Assembly: GCA_022316685.1 (NCBI GenBank)
Contig: JAKJHU010000183.1
Span: 372,001 to 436,000, forward strand
Source: Progne subis subis
Lineage: Eukaryota; Chordata; Aves; Passeriformes; Hirundinidae
Direction of reading: 5' to 3'
DNA length: 64,000 bases
Shown here one piece after another: positions 11,265 through 22,642 of the stretch (the first letter of the stretch is position 1; the number at the start of each line of letters is the position of its first letter). The notes under the pieces were generated by a model. That model worked only from the letters and a program-made list of their open reading frames with translations. It was not told the origin of the DNA and did no database searches. The translations under genes were made by a program, and so were the position numbers.

Positions 11265-12051
11265 GGTTTTGGGTTGAACATGGAAAACTCCCTGCAGGGA
11301 AGGGAGATGCTTCTACCTACATCCATCCTGAACTTCCCAACAAACTGTCCTGGGGTAGCACCTACCCTTGGCCAAACCTGTGCGTGTCCAACACCCCCTG
11401 GTTTTGTCACCCTTTTCAGCACAGCGCTCCCAGCTCCTGAATAAAACCCTCCCGTGGCCATTTCTCAGGGACATCCCATCCTTCCTGGAGCATGGTACTG
11501 CCCCAGGCCTTGCAGGTGTTTGGAGCTGCTGCCCCATGAGGGAGGAAGGGGCTGCTCCGGGTTCCCATTCAACAGGAACGTGAAATAATCCTCATGGCAT
11601 TACCTCATCCAGCCTTGCCTCTGCTCCAGTTGCTCCTGCCTCTCTCCCAGAGGTGCAGCTGCCTTGGAGGAGCCCTGGGTTGGAGGAGGAGATATTTTGG
11701 CATCTGTTCTCCCCAGTGATCGCCGAGCTTCCTAGGGTGGTGAGGTTGCTCACACCACAGCAAAGGCAAACACCCTTTTCCTCAATCTCCTCCTAGAAGG
11801 GACTCAGGGAAGGGTTTGGGGGGACTAAAACTAAAAAAAAAAAATAAAACCAGTTAAAACCCTTAATTAAGCTGGAGGCACCAGCACAACTGATAACACA
11901 GTCTCCATGATGCCTTGGGTTTGGGGTGGGTTGAGAACCAACAGGGCTACAATCCTACAGGAAACTCATCCTGCTGCTTCCTCAGCTCCCGCCATGGCTT
12001 TGGGTCAGCTCACATTCCTCTGGGGACAGTGGAGACCTTTGGGACTAACTG
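11265..12051. other. Unique stretch, no gene seen
   Basis: The sequence is C-rich to about 11700. A short A run lies at 11831-11849, followed by AT-rich sequence including CTTAATTAAGC. No exon could be supported. Confidence 0.35.
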
Positions 12052-12255
12052 GAAATCTTGGAATGCTTTAGGTTGGAAAGGGTCTTAAGACATCATCTTG
12101 TCCCACACCCTGCCATGGGGAGGCACACCTGCCATTATCCCAGGTGGTTTCAACCCCATCCAACATGGCCTTGGACACTTCCAGGGATGGGGAGTCCACA
12201 GCCTGGGCTTGCTCCCTGTTTTCTTGGTGCCCAGAAAATTCTCTCACAGAAGGTA
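12052..12255 (-). mobile_element. CR1 LINE 3' fragment (minus)
   Basis: GAATGCTTTAGGTTGGAAAG opens the antisense copy. CACTTCCAGGGATGGGGAGT and a degraded 'TCTCTGGG...CCTGTT' section follow. About 200 bp of the 3' region is retained. Confidence 0.9.
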
Positions 12256-12497
12256 TGGACGTTCCCCTTGAATCAGCACTACCACGGACACTCCTCTCTT
12301 GGAGAATTTCCCCAAATATGCTGCTGCTGCAGAAGGTGCTGAGGCTGGACTGGCAAACACGCTGAGGACTGATACGGGCTGAGCTTGGAAAGGGGAGAGC
12401 AGAAGTGTCGGCTTTCAGGCTACGACAAAGAGAAATCCCTCTATATTCACATGTTCCCCAGGAAAAAGAAAAGAAAGAAAAAAAACCAAAAAACAAC

Positions 12498-12498
<1 letters not shown>

Positions 12499-12533
<35 letters not shown>
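12499..12533 (+). repeat. A run, about 35 nt
   Basis: An almost pure A run in a longer A/G/C low-complexity patch (12465-12560). There is no recognisable gene-like sequence upstream that would make it a processed-copy tail. Confidence 0.85.
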
Positions 12534-12534
<1 letters not shown>

Positions 12535-12914
12535 AAAAAAAAAGAAAAAGAAAAAACCACCCTATGTTGAAAACAGCCAATGTCAGAACAGAACTTCCAG
12601 AACAGCCCTTGCAGTGACTCTGGCAGGGATGGTGGGTGGGAGTATCAGCCTCAAAACATCCTTCCCAATTAGGTGCAGACCTGATGACTGGGGTACCTGG
12701 GACACCTTTCTGGAGGTTTTGAGGTCCCGTCTCCTCTTACCTCTGCACTTGTAAGAAGGGAGCTCCCAGCACTCCTTCCTTCTCCTCCAGCTGGGAGCAG
12801 GTGCTGATGCATCTCTTCGGTACACTAGGTGCTCCAAGCTGCCTTCCCTTCATCCTCACAGACGTGCTTTGTGTCTGGCTGCAGCCTTCAGTGCATCAGG
12901 GCTGGACCACAGGA

Positions 12915-13020
12915 TCAGAAAATCCCAGAACCCCAGAATGGTTTGGGTCGGAAGAGACCTTAAATCCCATCTCGTTCCAACCCCCTTGCGCTGTCCCAGG
13001 TGGAGGGTGGCACTGCCGTG
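12915..13020 (-). mobile_element. CR1 LINE 3' fragment (minus)
   Basis: CAGAATGGTTTGGGTCGGAA and GAGACCTTAAATCCCATCTC are the inverted tail. The 'tgccatgggcaggg' segment is missing and similarity fades after GGCACTGCCG. Confidence 0.8.
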
Positions 13021-13396
13021 GTCCTTCCTCACACAAGTCCCTGCAAAGGGCTGAGGGATGGACCAGTCAACACTCGGGGAGAAAGGAGAAACCTCCCAGG
13101 ACTGCTGCCTGTCCCACGGTGCCCAGAGCAGGGCAGCCACACAATGGAGGGATGACAATAAACCCATAAATCAATCCGGGGAAAGCAGGGAGCATAAACA
13201 CCCCTATGACCCCTGAATACACAGGGAAGTGGACTTATAAGCAGAGGCGGGAGCTTTAATAAATACCCATTCCTGGGGAAACTCCACCTCTGGCACCAGC
13301 AGAGTGGAACCAGTGGGATGAGCGGTGCCCCATGGGCACGGAGAAAGGATGGAGCCTGTGACCCACCTGCCTGGCACCAGGGGTGTGGCTGATGTG

Positions 13397-13490
13397 ACTT
13401 GGAGCACGCTGGGATAGTGGAAGGTGTCCCTGCCCATGGCAGGGAGTGGAACCGGATGGTCTTTAAAGACCCTTCTAACCCAAACCATTC
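13397..13490 (+). mobile_element. CR1 LINE 3' tail (plus)
   Basis: ACTTGGAGCACGCTGGGATA, GTGTCCCTGCCCATGGCAGG and CCCTTCTAACCCAAACCATT identify the last 95 bp of a CR1 element. Confidence 0.9.
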
Positions 13491-15042
13491 CATGTACAAA
13501 CACGTGCTTTTGGAGCTGTGCCCACTCCACTGTCCTTCCACCCTGTGCTGGATTTGAACCAAAACATGGTTGCCCTGAACCTCCTTCCCAGCTGCAAGCT
13601 ATATTTTCTGGGCCACAAACCCCTGACAAGCCCCTCGCTGAAGGACGCAAGGAAATCTTCAAATGTGATGTGGCAGCCTTTCCTTCCTTCCTTACAGGCA
13701 GCACTTCCTCAGGGATGAGCCCCATATTTATGCCCTCAGCTAGAGAATGCTCCAGCAGGCTCCAGCTCCAAGGGCTCGGCAGCATCTGACTCCCATCCTC
13801 CATCTTCCTAAATCCCTGGCTCTTCACAATGCCCCATCACTCCAAACCACCCTGCAGGGGAGCAGATGAACTCCAGCCCCTGACAGCCACAGAGGCAGCT
13901 CTTCCCCTGCAGCTTTCTGCTTGCTTAAGCACTGCTCCTGCTATTAAATTCAGAAAAGCAATAACATCCTCAGCAATAGATGCCACTCACGATAGCTCAG
14001 GGAGTGGATAAGGCTCCCAGAAATGTGTTATTCCTGTTCAAATCCTTGGTCACAGTGACCTCCGCAGATACTTTAAAGCTGGTTTAAATTTGGTCCTTTG
14101 TTTGTTGTTGCATCCACTTTTTAAGGAAACTTTGAGCAATCCTAAGCCCTGCTCATATCTGCTGTGCTCTGGTTTCTTTGTTCGTTTAACGTGAGTCAAA
14201 GGCTAGTTAATTAAAAAAATCTCCATCTCCCAGGTGACAGATTGCCCTTGGCCCAAGCAATTGTGCTCCCCACCCCTCTCCTTCTCTCTCCTCCCAGGAG
14301 ATAGAAACCAGCCCTTTGATGGGATGTGTTGGAACCTTACAGGGTGCCAGTAAATTTAAAAAAAAAAGGAAGCAAAGTCAGTTTGCTTCCCACTGAGCCC
14401 CAAAGCTGGGGAATGTTACTGCTTTAGGATGGAACACACTCCTCCCTGTGTGCATCCCGGGCTCATCCCTGCAGGAGATGGGACCTGCCCCTCTCCCACT
14501 GCTTCCGCTGAGGTGTCCATCACCAGCAGGAGATGGAGGCAGCTCCAGGCCCTGAACCTGCACCACAAACCTCTGCTTCAGGCTCCTGAGGTGCAGGGAG
14601 GAACAAAACCGGGTGGTTGTTTTTTTTTTTCCCAAAAGAGGCTCCTTCCTCCCCTCAGATGGCAAGACCTGTTTGGCACCCCCACGTCTCCTCCCAGGCA
14701 GGACAAGTCCTGATGGGCACAGCCGGGATCAGGCTGGCTCTGGGATGGGGCAGAGACCAGAACAGCCAAAGCCAGGCAGGCTGGGCAGCTGGAGACAGGG
14801 GCGGGGAGATTTTATGGAGCACCGCATGGAAAAGCTCCCCTATCCCCGTCCCCACGCCGTTTTCAATGCAGAAGCTGCAGACGCACATGGAGCTTAAACC
14901 CCTCCGTGTAATTACAGATCCACGGTTTCTTCTGGGCTTCCACTTATTTAATCATCCTTTCTCATCCGCCTCTAATACCCTGAGCTCTGTCAGAGGGCAG
15001 AAACACAGCCTTTACATCCAGAAGGACAAGAGATCCCTGCAA
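13491..15042. other. Unique stretch before the 15-kb motif cluster
   Basis: A short CCTT run (13678-13694) and an AT-rich patch with AGTTAATTAAAAAAA (14203-14219) are the only low-order features. No exon or transposon was recognised. Confidence 0.35.
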
Positions 15043-15117
15043 CAGCTGCTATATTTAACAGGAAAAAAAAAAAAATTTACACTGGGTTGCCATGGCAACC
15101 CTGGCTTCTAAAAATAG
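15043..15117. promoter_or_regulatory. E-box / MEF2 / RFX / MEF2 motif cluster
   Basis: Four strong motifs lie within 75 bp: a CAGCTG E-box (15043-15048), abutted by CTATATTTAA, a MEF2 match to YTAWWWWTAR (15049-15058); an 18-bp perfect palindrome GGGTTGCCATGGCAACCC (15084-15101), which contains the ideal RFX X-box; and CTAAAAATAG, a perfect MEF2 site (15108-15117). An A run (15062-15075) separates the halves. E-box plus MEF2 is the usual grammar of skeletal-muscle enhancers, and MEF2 with RFX also occurs in neuronal enhancers. Function is inferred from motifs alone. Confidence 0.5.
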
Positions 15118-15238
15118 CCCTGCCATATCCAGCACAGCCTAGAGCACAGGCAGTGCTGACTGAAGCTGCTTTCCCCGAGTGCTGGGGAATGGAAGTAAAC
15201 TTTTATTTCTCACTGGAATTGCCATGGAGCAAACCAAG

Positions 15239-15280
15239 CCAAAAAAAAAGAAAAAAAAAAAATTAAAAAAAAAAAAAAAT
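15239..15280 (+). repeat. A-rich run
   Basis: Three A runs are broken by G and TT. Confidence 0.8.
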
Positions 15281-15555
15281 CCCAGGAACTTCTGCTAATT
15301 AAAGCCTAGTACGAAGGATCCCCCACTCCCCTCGGCTCAAGGATTGATCCCTGAACTGCAGCTCCTGGAGTCAAAAGGGTGCTTTGGGAACTGGGGGGCA
15401 GGGCTGAAGCCAGCTGGATGAAGATGGAATGATGGTGCTGGATGTGGTTGGTTTTCCTGCTGGCACTGACACGCTCAGAGTGGCCGAGTGCCCACAGCTC
15501 TGGCATCAGGGTCACCCCCAGCCAGCAGAGCTGCCCAAGTAAGGCTGGGTTCGGA

Positions 15556-15572
15556 CACCCGCAGGGGGCACC
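15556..15572 (+). promoter_or_regulatory. CTCF-like motif
   Basis: The core CCCGCAGGGGGCACC fits the CTCF consensus CCASYAGRKGGCRSY with one mismatch. It lies 440 bp beyond the motif cluster. Short CTCF matches occur by chance, so confidence is low. Confidence 0.3.
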
Positions 15573-16102
15573 CAGCCTTGCCTTGAGTGCTTTAAGTGAC
15601 CTGCAGAGAGCTGTGATGGGGATACACAGCTTTCCAAATGGCCTTTTCCACCCGCCCAAACAAAACCAGCTCCCTGGCCATTGAATCAGGAGCCTTCTCC
15701 TTCCCCACTGGAACACAGACCCTGTCCCCAAAACACACCCCGAGCTCCCTGCAGCAAGAGCCGGCTGAGTATTCCCTGAAATTTGATTAGCAAGGCTGAG
15801 TAGTCACAGCCTGCTTAGGAACAGCAGTTGCTTCCCATTGCACTCCGAGCCTCCAGTCGTCTCCCTAATTCTCCTTGGCATTTCCTGCTCCAAGCGGAGG
15901 GCATGCCTCTGACAGATCGCAGCCCTGCTTCCACGGGTGGGAGGACGGCAGTGCCCTCCCGGAGCTCTCCCCAGGCACCCCTGCCTTCTAGGAACCCCTG
16001 AGCACGGAGATGGAGGGCTGAGTGCCTGCTTGACTCCTGCTCTGCTCCCGGGAGGAAAGGCTCATCAAGAAGAAAACACTTCGGGTTGTAGCAGCTGTCA
16101 GT

Positions 16103-16142
16103 GTGTGAGTGTGTGTGAGTGTGCGTGAGCGTGTGTGAGTGT
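16103..16142 (+). repeat. Imperfect (TG)n microsatellite
   Basis: GTGTGAGTGTGTGTGAGTGT-type units, with GA and GC interruptions. Confidence 0.8.
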
Positions 16143-16261
16143 TCTTTCTTTGTTCCCCTCTGCCCCACTTCAGAAAAAACAGATTGCCAGACCTGCTGGG
16201 AGCCTAGGGCAATCTAGTGAAATATTTCCTCTATTTCGTGGTTGGTACCAGCAGCCTCAGA

Positions 16262-16535
16262 GCAGGGTCCAGAGAAGGCCATGAGGATGATCAGGAAGCC
16301 AGGCTGGGATGGGGGTGTTCACCTGGAGAAGGCTCCAGGGAGAGCTCAGAGCCCCTTCCAGGGCCTGAAGGGGCTCCAGGAGAGCTGGAGAGGGACTTGG
16401 GACAAGGGATGGAGGGACAGGACACAGGGAATGGCTTCCCACTGCCAGAGAGCAGGGCTGGATGGGAGATTGGGCAGGAATTGTTCCCTGGGAGGGTGGG
16501 CAGGCCCTGGCACAGGGTGCCCAGAGCAGCTGTGA
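16262..16535 (+). mobile_element. CR1 LINE internal fragment lacking its 3' tail (plus)
   Basis: It carries the region upstream of the usual tail: GGTCCAGAGAAGGCCATGAG, GGAGAAGGCTCCAGGGAGAG, CAGGAGAGCTGGAGAGGGAC and GGTGCCCAGAGCAGCTGTGA. It then stops, so the final 170 bp are absent. Loss of the 3' end is unusual because CR1 inserts 3' end first. A later deletion is the simplest explanation. Confidence 0.85.
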
Positions 16536-16779
16536 CCAAACACCAGCAGCAGCTGGTCTCTTGACTCATCTCCCACCCGTGGTGGCCACGGAGACATTGC
16601 CTCCCCTCCAGCAGCTGCCCCTCTGGGTTTGCCAAGGACACGGGCACGGCACGGGAGGTGCCGCAGCCCACGCTGTGACTCAAAGCTGGCCAAGGTGGAA
16701 ACGCCGGTGCGGGGCACTGGGCTGAGAGGTGCCCAGAGGGGCTGCTGTGCGATAAACACCACTCTGCCCGTGTGCCCTC

Positions 16780-17000
16780 ACCAGGCTGGGCTTACGGCTG
16801 CAGCCAGCTCTCCGAGGGGCTGGCGGGAGGGTGCTGGAGCAGGGAAGAGCCCGAGAGCATCGGCACAGCCTCGGCAGGGGGGAAGGGCCGCGCTCAAGGT
16901 CTTCGGGTTTTGTTCGCTTCATCCCGCTTCATCCTGACCCAGTTCCCGGCCAATCCCAACTGGCCGTGAGCTCGCTGCAGAGAGGACAGAAACGCTGGAT
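16780..17000. other. GC-rich unique stretch
   Basis: Moderately CpG-rich and gene-free as far as can be seen. The open frames are short and overlap. Confidence 0.3.
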
Positions 17001-17537
17001 GTTCCTCTGGCTCCCTCCACCACCCGTGATGGCCTGCTACGTCTCCTGCTCAGCACCTCCCCCCAGCCTCCGGAAGCTGAGCACACTTGTCCTCCTCTAT
17101 TTTATGTCATGCCTGGCCCACTTTTACACCTGCCCTCAATCCCTTTCCCCCCTGCAGTGCCCTGAATGGTGTTTCTGCAGCTGATGGCTGTGTCAGCATC
17201 TCAGCAGCACCTCCTCATCACTGACGAGGGCAGTAAATCCATGCCCAAAGAAACCCCCGCCTTTGCAACAACGTGTGAAAGGACAGGTTTTCTTGGTGAA
17301 TAAACCCCCCCAAACCGGCCAAATGGAAAAGGGGGTGGGTGAGATTTACACTAAGTGCCACAGCGTGGTGGCAGGGGGTGCAGCTCCTCTGGCTGAGCAC
17401 TGAGAGGATGGAGGGAGGGATGTTTGCTGCTGGGGCTGCTGCTTTTAGAGCAGGGCAGGGAGTTGAGTACACGGAGCCCGTTGCTGCTAATGGTGTTTGC
17501 ATTTAGAGACTAAACTCGGATCATGGGAAGATGATTT

Positions 17538-17751
17538 AGAAGGAAATTCTTTAGTATAAGGTCAGTGAGGCCCTGGCACAGGGTGTCCAGAGCAGCTGTG
17601 GCTGCCCCAGGATCCCTGGAAGTGTCCAGGGCCAGGTTGGACATCGGGGCTTGGAGCAGCCTGGGATAGTGGAAGGTTTCCCTGCCCATGCCAGGGGCTG
17701 AATCTGGACAAGTTTAAGGTCCTTTCCAACTCAAACTGTTCTGGGATTCTA
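17538..17751 (+). mobile_element. CR1 LINE 3' end (plus)
   Basis: The copy starts AGAAGGAAATTCTTTAGTAT and includes the GGCCCTGGCACAGGGTGTCC and CCCTGCCCATGCCAGGGGCT segments. It closes with TTCCAACTCAAACTGTTCTG and GGATTCT. It is one of the longer copies and reaches the true 3' end. Confidence 0.92.
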
Positions 17752-18526
17752 TTAAGGGCATCCTTCCCTCCCCAGGAGAGTTTTCACCACTCGGTGAGGC
17801 CAGACCAGGTGCAGATGTAACAGCAGGCTGCATGTCCAGGCCCAGCCATGCCGTGCTCATGGTCAGGTGGGTGCTTTCCCAAGGAAAGCCGGCTCCTGAC
17901 GGCTCTGTCCCAGCCCCAACCCGCTGCCATTGGCCACAGAAATGCAACAACAGCCCTGCACAAGCCCACACAGACCCATGGAGCACGTGGCCCACACATG
18001 GGCTGCGCCTCCGAAAGTGAAATATGAGAGAGGTCACGGATGGTGCTCAAGACTTACAGGGGATGGGGTAGAACGAACACCGTAGGATGCTTAATTTTAT
18101 GTGGATCTGGACGGATTTACCTCAAAGGTTTGCTGGGACCCCTGGAAGGAAATTTATAGGTGGAACATTCCCTGCCCCAAAAAGAATGGGACGCATCCCA
18201 GCAGAGCCAGAGCAGCAGCACATCCAGACAATGACTACAAACAGGAGGTGAGATCCCAGAATCCTGCATCCCTGGATGTCACCCCATCCCAGATCCTCAC
18301 CTCCCTCCTGGTTTCATGCCACCAAGTTGGCTCAGGTTTGTGCCCTGTCCTTGCAGAGATCCCTGATCCTGCACCCTCGCTTCTGGCAGGATGAAAACAA
18401 GAAAAATCACAGCAGGGCACATGTTTCATCAAGAATCCATGGAGAACCCAGGTTACGAGCCAAGGGACACCTTGGGTACATTCAATCTGCTGGAAATTAC
18501 AGGGTTTGGCTCCACTGCTGTCCCGT

Positions 18527-18702
18527 AGAATCCCACACTTTTGGTTTGGGTTGGAAGGGCCTTAAAGCTCATCCTGTCATAGGCAGGGTCACCTTCCACT
18601 GTCTCAGGCCGCTCCAAGCCCTGTCCAGCCTGACCCTGGACACTGGCAGGGTTCCAGAGGCAGCCACAGCTTCTCTGGACACCTTGTGCCAGGGTCTCAT
18701 GG
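18527..18702 (-). mobile_element. CR1 LINE 3' fragment (minus)
   Basis: GGTTTGGGTTGGAAGGGCCT opens it and CAGCCACAGCTTCTCTGGAC, ACCTTGTGCCAGGGTCTCAT closes it. Confidence 0.9.
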
Positions 18703-20561
18703 TGGCTTGTCCAGTCTTTCCCTCCAACAAAATCTGATACAGCCACACTGAATTGTGTCTCAGGTTTCCTTTCTTTGCTCCAGGTCCAGCTGGGTCTCTC
18801 TCCAGGAATTAGGTAGCACAGCTATTCCAAAGTAAATTGCCCTACAATTCCTTTTCCATAGCAAGAGGGTTGTTTTCTTAGGGCAAATCACTTTTATCCT
18901 TCAGGAAAATGTCAGCAGGAGGAATAGCCAGGAAAAACGTGGTTGTGCTGCTATCCTGGAGTTACTATCAGGTGAAAAAAGAAGGCCAGTGGGTTTCCCC
19001 TCTACAGTTTTTGTGGCCAAGTTCTTTAACTTTCCCTCAGCTCAGCTGAGGATGTCAGAGCAGGGATTCCCTATAAACACTCTCAGCCTGGGCTGGGGAG
19101 AACAAACCAAAAGGGCACAGAAACCATGGAGCTGCTCCAGCCGGGGAGAAACGTCTGTAATTAATGTAGTGGGAAAATTACACGTTTATATGGCCCCCCC
19201 CAAACGTAAGAGCAGACATCCATTTCCTGCAGGGCTGTGGACGCCTGCCAGCCCGCAAATAAATCACAAAACCACAAAGCCAATAAGGAGGAAAAGAAAG
19301 GGGAATTATCACAGAGGATGCAGCAGCCTTTTCTACCAGGAAAATCCCCAGCGTCTCCACCAGACATCTATTGTTTATCAGTAATATTCCCTGATGCTTC
19401 CCACCATTCGGGACTGAGACGGGGAGGGATATTCATGCAGAGCAACCGAGGTCTCCTTGGATTTTGCAAACTCCAAAGGCACAGCCAAGGGGTGGCTTGG
19501 GAGATGGATTGACCTGCCCCAGAGACGTCTGTGGGACCAAACCCAAACAAACCCAGAGCAAACCTGACATTAAATAGGCTTTAGCATGGGTGAAAAAATG
19601 GAATAAACCCAAAGCTGCTGACTTTCCTCCAGGAAGAGGCTGTCTGGAGGGCAGGGATGGAGCACTCAATGGTCTGGCAACACCTCCAGAGGGACCGTGT
19701 CCAGTGATGCTGGAGATTACACAAAAAAAAAAAAAAAAAAAGAGAACAAACGGTTTTGGTGAGGACTTAAAAATCCTACTCCCATGCATTTTCCCTCCCT
19801 TCTCCTGTCCCTGTGGAGGTTTAATGGCCTGGGCCCCCACTTCACAGCACCCTGCAGTCACTGAGAGCCTCTCCATTGCCTTCCAGCTGCCTGTGGCTCC
19901 GGCACTGGGATCATTACAGCAGCTTTGTAGCTCCCCCCATAGCCTGTGAAACTGGGCTTTGTCAGCCCCAGGGGACTGGAGGAGAAGGTCCATTAGTGGG
20001 GTTCTGAAGGGCAGCTCCTGTTCTCTGCACCACCCAGGGCTTGTCAATGAACCATGGGTGGGTGCCGTGCTTCCTGGGATTTCTTGTGGCTACAGCAGCC
20101 CTGGCGAACGCAATCAGGCATTCCCAAGTGTGTTTTTTTTCTTTTCCACTCTGAGCTGAAAGTGCTTTAGGGGGTACTCAAAACCATGCTGTGCTGCACA
20201 CAGAGAAGTTTATCCACCACCTCTTTCCCTACCACAGGAATCTCATTGACCCTAAAGGCCGTTCCAACTGGACCGGGTTGCTCCCAGCCCCTTCCCACCT
20301 GGATGAGGTGGGTTTATCTCACTTAACCCCCTGATTTCGCTGCCTGGCCACCAAACCTCCACCAGAACCAGTGGTCCCATGACCAGGGGCAGCTGTGATG
20401 AAATCCCTCCCCTATTGCAGGCTTGCCCATCCCAAATCCTCAGCCCTCCTGCTCTTACCCTGCAGTGGACAAACATAGCTGGCAAAATCAGGGAATAGAG
20501 CAAAATGCTTCCTTGCACCTCAGGCACTTCAGCTTTTCCTTTCCTTCCTTGGCCTACTCTT
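18703..20561. other. Unique stretch, one A run
   Basis: An A run lies at 19723-19741. A short phrase at 20255-20290 faintly recalls a CR1 tail but is too diverged to call. No gene was recognised. Confidence 0.35.
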
Positions 20562-20735
20562 AAAAAAAAGAGAGAAAAGAAAAGAAAAGAAAAGAAAAGA
20601 AAAGAAAAGAAAAGAAAAGAAAAGAAAAGAAAAGAAAAGAAAAGAAAAGAAAAGAAAAGAAAAGAAAAGAAAAGAAAAGAAAAGAAAAGAAAAGAAAAGA
20701 AAAGAAAAGAAAAGAAAAGAAAAGAAAAGAAAAAG

Positions 20736-20766
<31 letters not shown>

Positions 20767-20913
20767 GAAAAGAAAAGAAAAGAAAAGAAAAGAAAAGAAA
20801 AGAAAAGAAAAGAAAAGAAAAGAGAAAAAAGAAAAAAGAAAAAAGAAAAAAGAAAAAAGAAAAAAGAAAAAAAAAAGAAAAGAAAAGGGGAAAAAAAAAA
20901 AAAAAAGAGAGAG
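20562..20913 (+). repeat. 352-nt all-purine (AAAAG)n microsatellite
   Basis: There is not a single C or T from 20562 to 20913. About fifty AAAAG units make up most of the tract. From about 20826 the unit lengthens to AAAAAAG, and the end is A-rich with GAGAGAG. The tract is mirror-symmetric and could adopt intramolecular triplex (H-DNA). The lysine/arginine/glutamate open frame across it is an artefact of the repeat. Confidence 0.97.
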
Positions 20914-21652
20914 CGAGATGGGAAATTGTATTTATTCACACACACCAGTGAAACATTTGTTTAGGAGAAAATCTCACTGATTCCTGGCTGTTATTCCAGA
21001 GGCAAGGAGAACAACAGCCCTTAATGTCTGCCTGCTCCTCACTGATTTGTGCTTTTGTGCTTTGAGCGACGTTCCCAGTTCTGATAAAGGTATTAGTGCA
21101 TTTCTTGGGCCGAATTATAAATTATGAGATGCAAAGCCCTCTGTTTATGTACTCCAGTGCTGAGAACTTACAAGAAAAACAAGACACTCAAGCTCCCAAA
21201 GTCCCCACAGCAACTCTCTGCACAGACGAAGCACACAAATTACTTGGCTGTGGTTATGAGGGACACATTTCAGGGATTAGGGCAGTAATAGACGTCTCCT
21301 GGATGTTTTCACAGCACTTTGCTTGGAGCAGTGGCTCCTGCAGCAATATCCTTGGAGCTGGGTCCAGGGCAAGCTCCCTCTTGAGCTCAGCATGACCAAA
21401 TGGCAGACAGGATAAGGACATTCTGGGTTAACACATCTGGAAGCAGCTCTCTAGCTGCAAAGAAATGCTTATTAACACACTTTTTTTAGGGTAAAAATAT
21501 AGCAAAACTAAAATGCAGCAAGCACAGATTTGAGTTTTCATTTGGGGAAGGAGGGGAGGGGAAAACTGTCCCCAAACCAAAGCGCACCCAGCGTTGCAAA
21601 CAGCAGATTAATCCTTTTTCATTTGTTTCCACTCCTTTTTAACCAAAAGAAG
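20914..21652. other. AT-rich unique stretch
   Basis: AATTATAAATTATGAGATGC (21113-21132) with nearby TGCATTTC could be homeodomain/POU-type sites. No exon was recognised. Confidence 0.3.
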
Positions 21653-21890
21653 CACAGAATCATTAAGGCTGAGAAAGACCTCCAAGATCATCAAGTCTAA
21701 CTGTGAATCCAAGAGCACTAAAACACTTTCCCCAGTACCACATCCACACGCCTTTTGAACATTTCCAGGGATGGAGCCTCTTGGCTGACTGGTCCAATGC
21801 CTGACCAACCTTCCAGGGGGGAGATTTTCCCCCAGTTTCCACTCCAAACCTCACCATGCACAACTTGGGGCCGTTCCCCTCTTGTCTTAG
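21653..21890 (-). mobile_element. CR1 LINE 3' fragment, older type (minus)
   Basis: CACAGAATCATTAAGGCTGA, CTCCAAGATCATCAAGTCTA, CCACATCCACACGCCTTTTG and GGGGCCGTTCCCCTCTTGTC follow the antisense order of an older CR1 subfamily. About 240 bp are kept. Confidence 0.88.
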
Positions 21891-21986
21891 CCCCTGAGCT
21901 CCAGAGCCTTGCCCAGGGAGAACAACAGGAAAGTGAGCTGCACTACCCCAGGGCGGAGTTTTCCCCCCTCATTTTTACAGACAGGA

Positions 21987-22005
21987 GAGAAAAAAAAAAA
22001 AAAAG

Positions 22006-22038
<33 letters not shown>
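21987..22038 (+). repeat. A run with one G
   Basis: About 50 A residues with isolated G interruptions, 100 bp beyond the CR1 fragment. Confidence 0.85.
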
Positions 22039-22042
<4 letters not shown>

Positions 22043-22642
22043 TAGGCTAATCCTAAACTGAAAGTTTATATTCCTCAGTTAGATTTCCAAAAACAAAGTT
22101 TGCTTGACTCAAAGTGCTACATTTGACCTAAAAAGCTTTTGCTTTGCCTTAAGTTTCTTGGAAACCTGGAAATCAGAGGACTGAACAGTTCATTAAAAAA
22201 AAAAAAAAAAAAGAAAAAGGGAAAAAAATAAAGCACTCTCCCCAGCAGGATTTGAGGCAGGTGACAACAATAAGCAGCGATAAAAGAGCAGCAGTCTGTA
22301 GTCACAGAAAATGCCTCGGCTTGCCCATGTGCCCGCAAGGATGCATCAGTCCATGTTTCCAAAACTGCCCTATTTAAAAATATTAACAGTGAAAGGGAAG
22401 AGGGGGTGATGCCTGGGCAGGACGTGTCCCGAGTGTCCCGGCTGGGGCTGCTGGAGTGTCCTGATGAAGGAGGGTCCTGCTCTTGCCCTGCACCATGAAG
22501 TGGCCGCTGGCAGCTCTGAGCCCTGCACTGTGCAGTCACAGCAGCCCTGACCCAGAGGGGACAGCCAGGAGTGTTTTCTCAGGAGAAGCCCCTGCATTTG
22601 TGGCTCTGCTTCGGCTCCCGTGCTGCATTTTGCTTTCAAGTC

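Noticed and set aside
12499..12533. Poly(A) tail of a processed pseudogene
   Set aside because: No gene-like sequence precedes it, and CR1, the main avian LINE, does not usually create poly(A)-tailed retrocopies.
20250..20290. Possible CR1 tail remnant
   Set aside because: Similarity is limited to a short TTCCAACTGG-type phrase, insufficient for a call.
20505..20951. Lysine/glutamate/arginine-rich frame and its antisense phenylalanine-rich partner
   Set aside because: Both are translations of the (AAAAG)n microsatellite.
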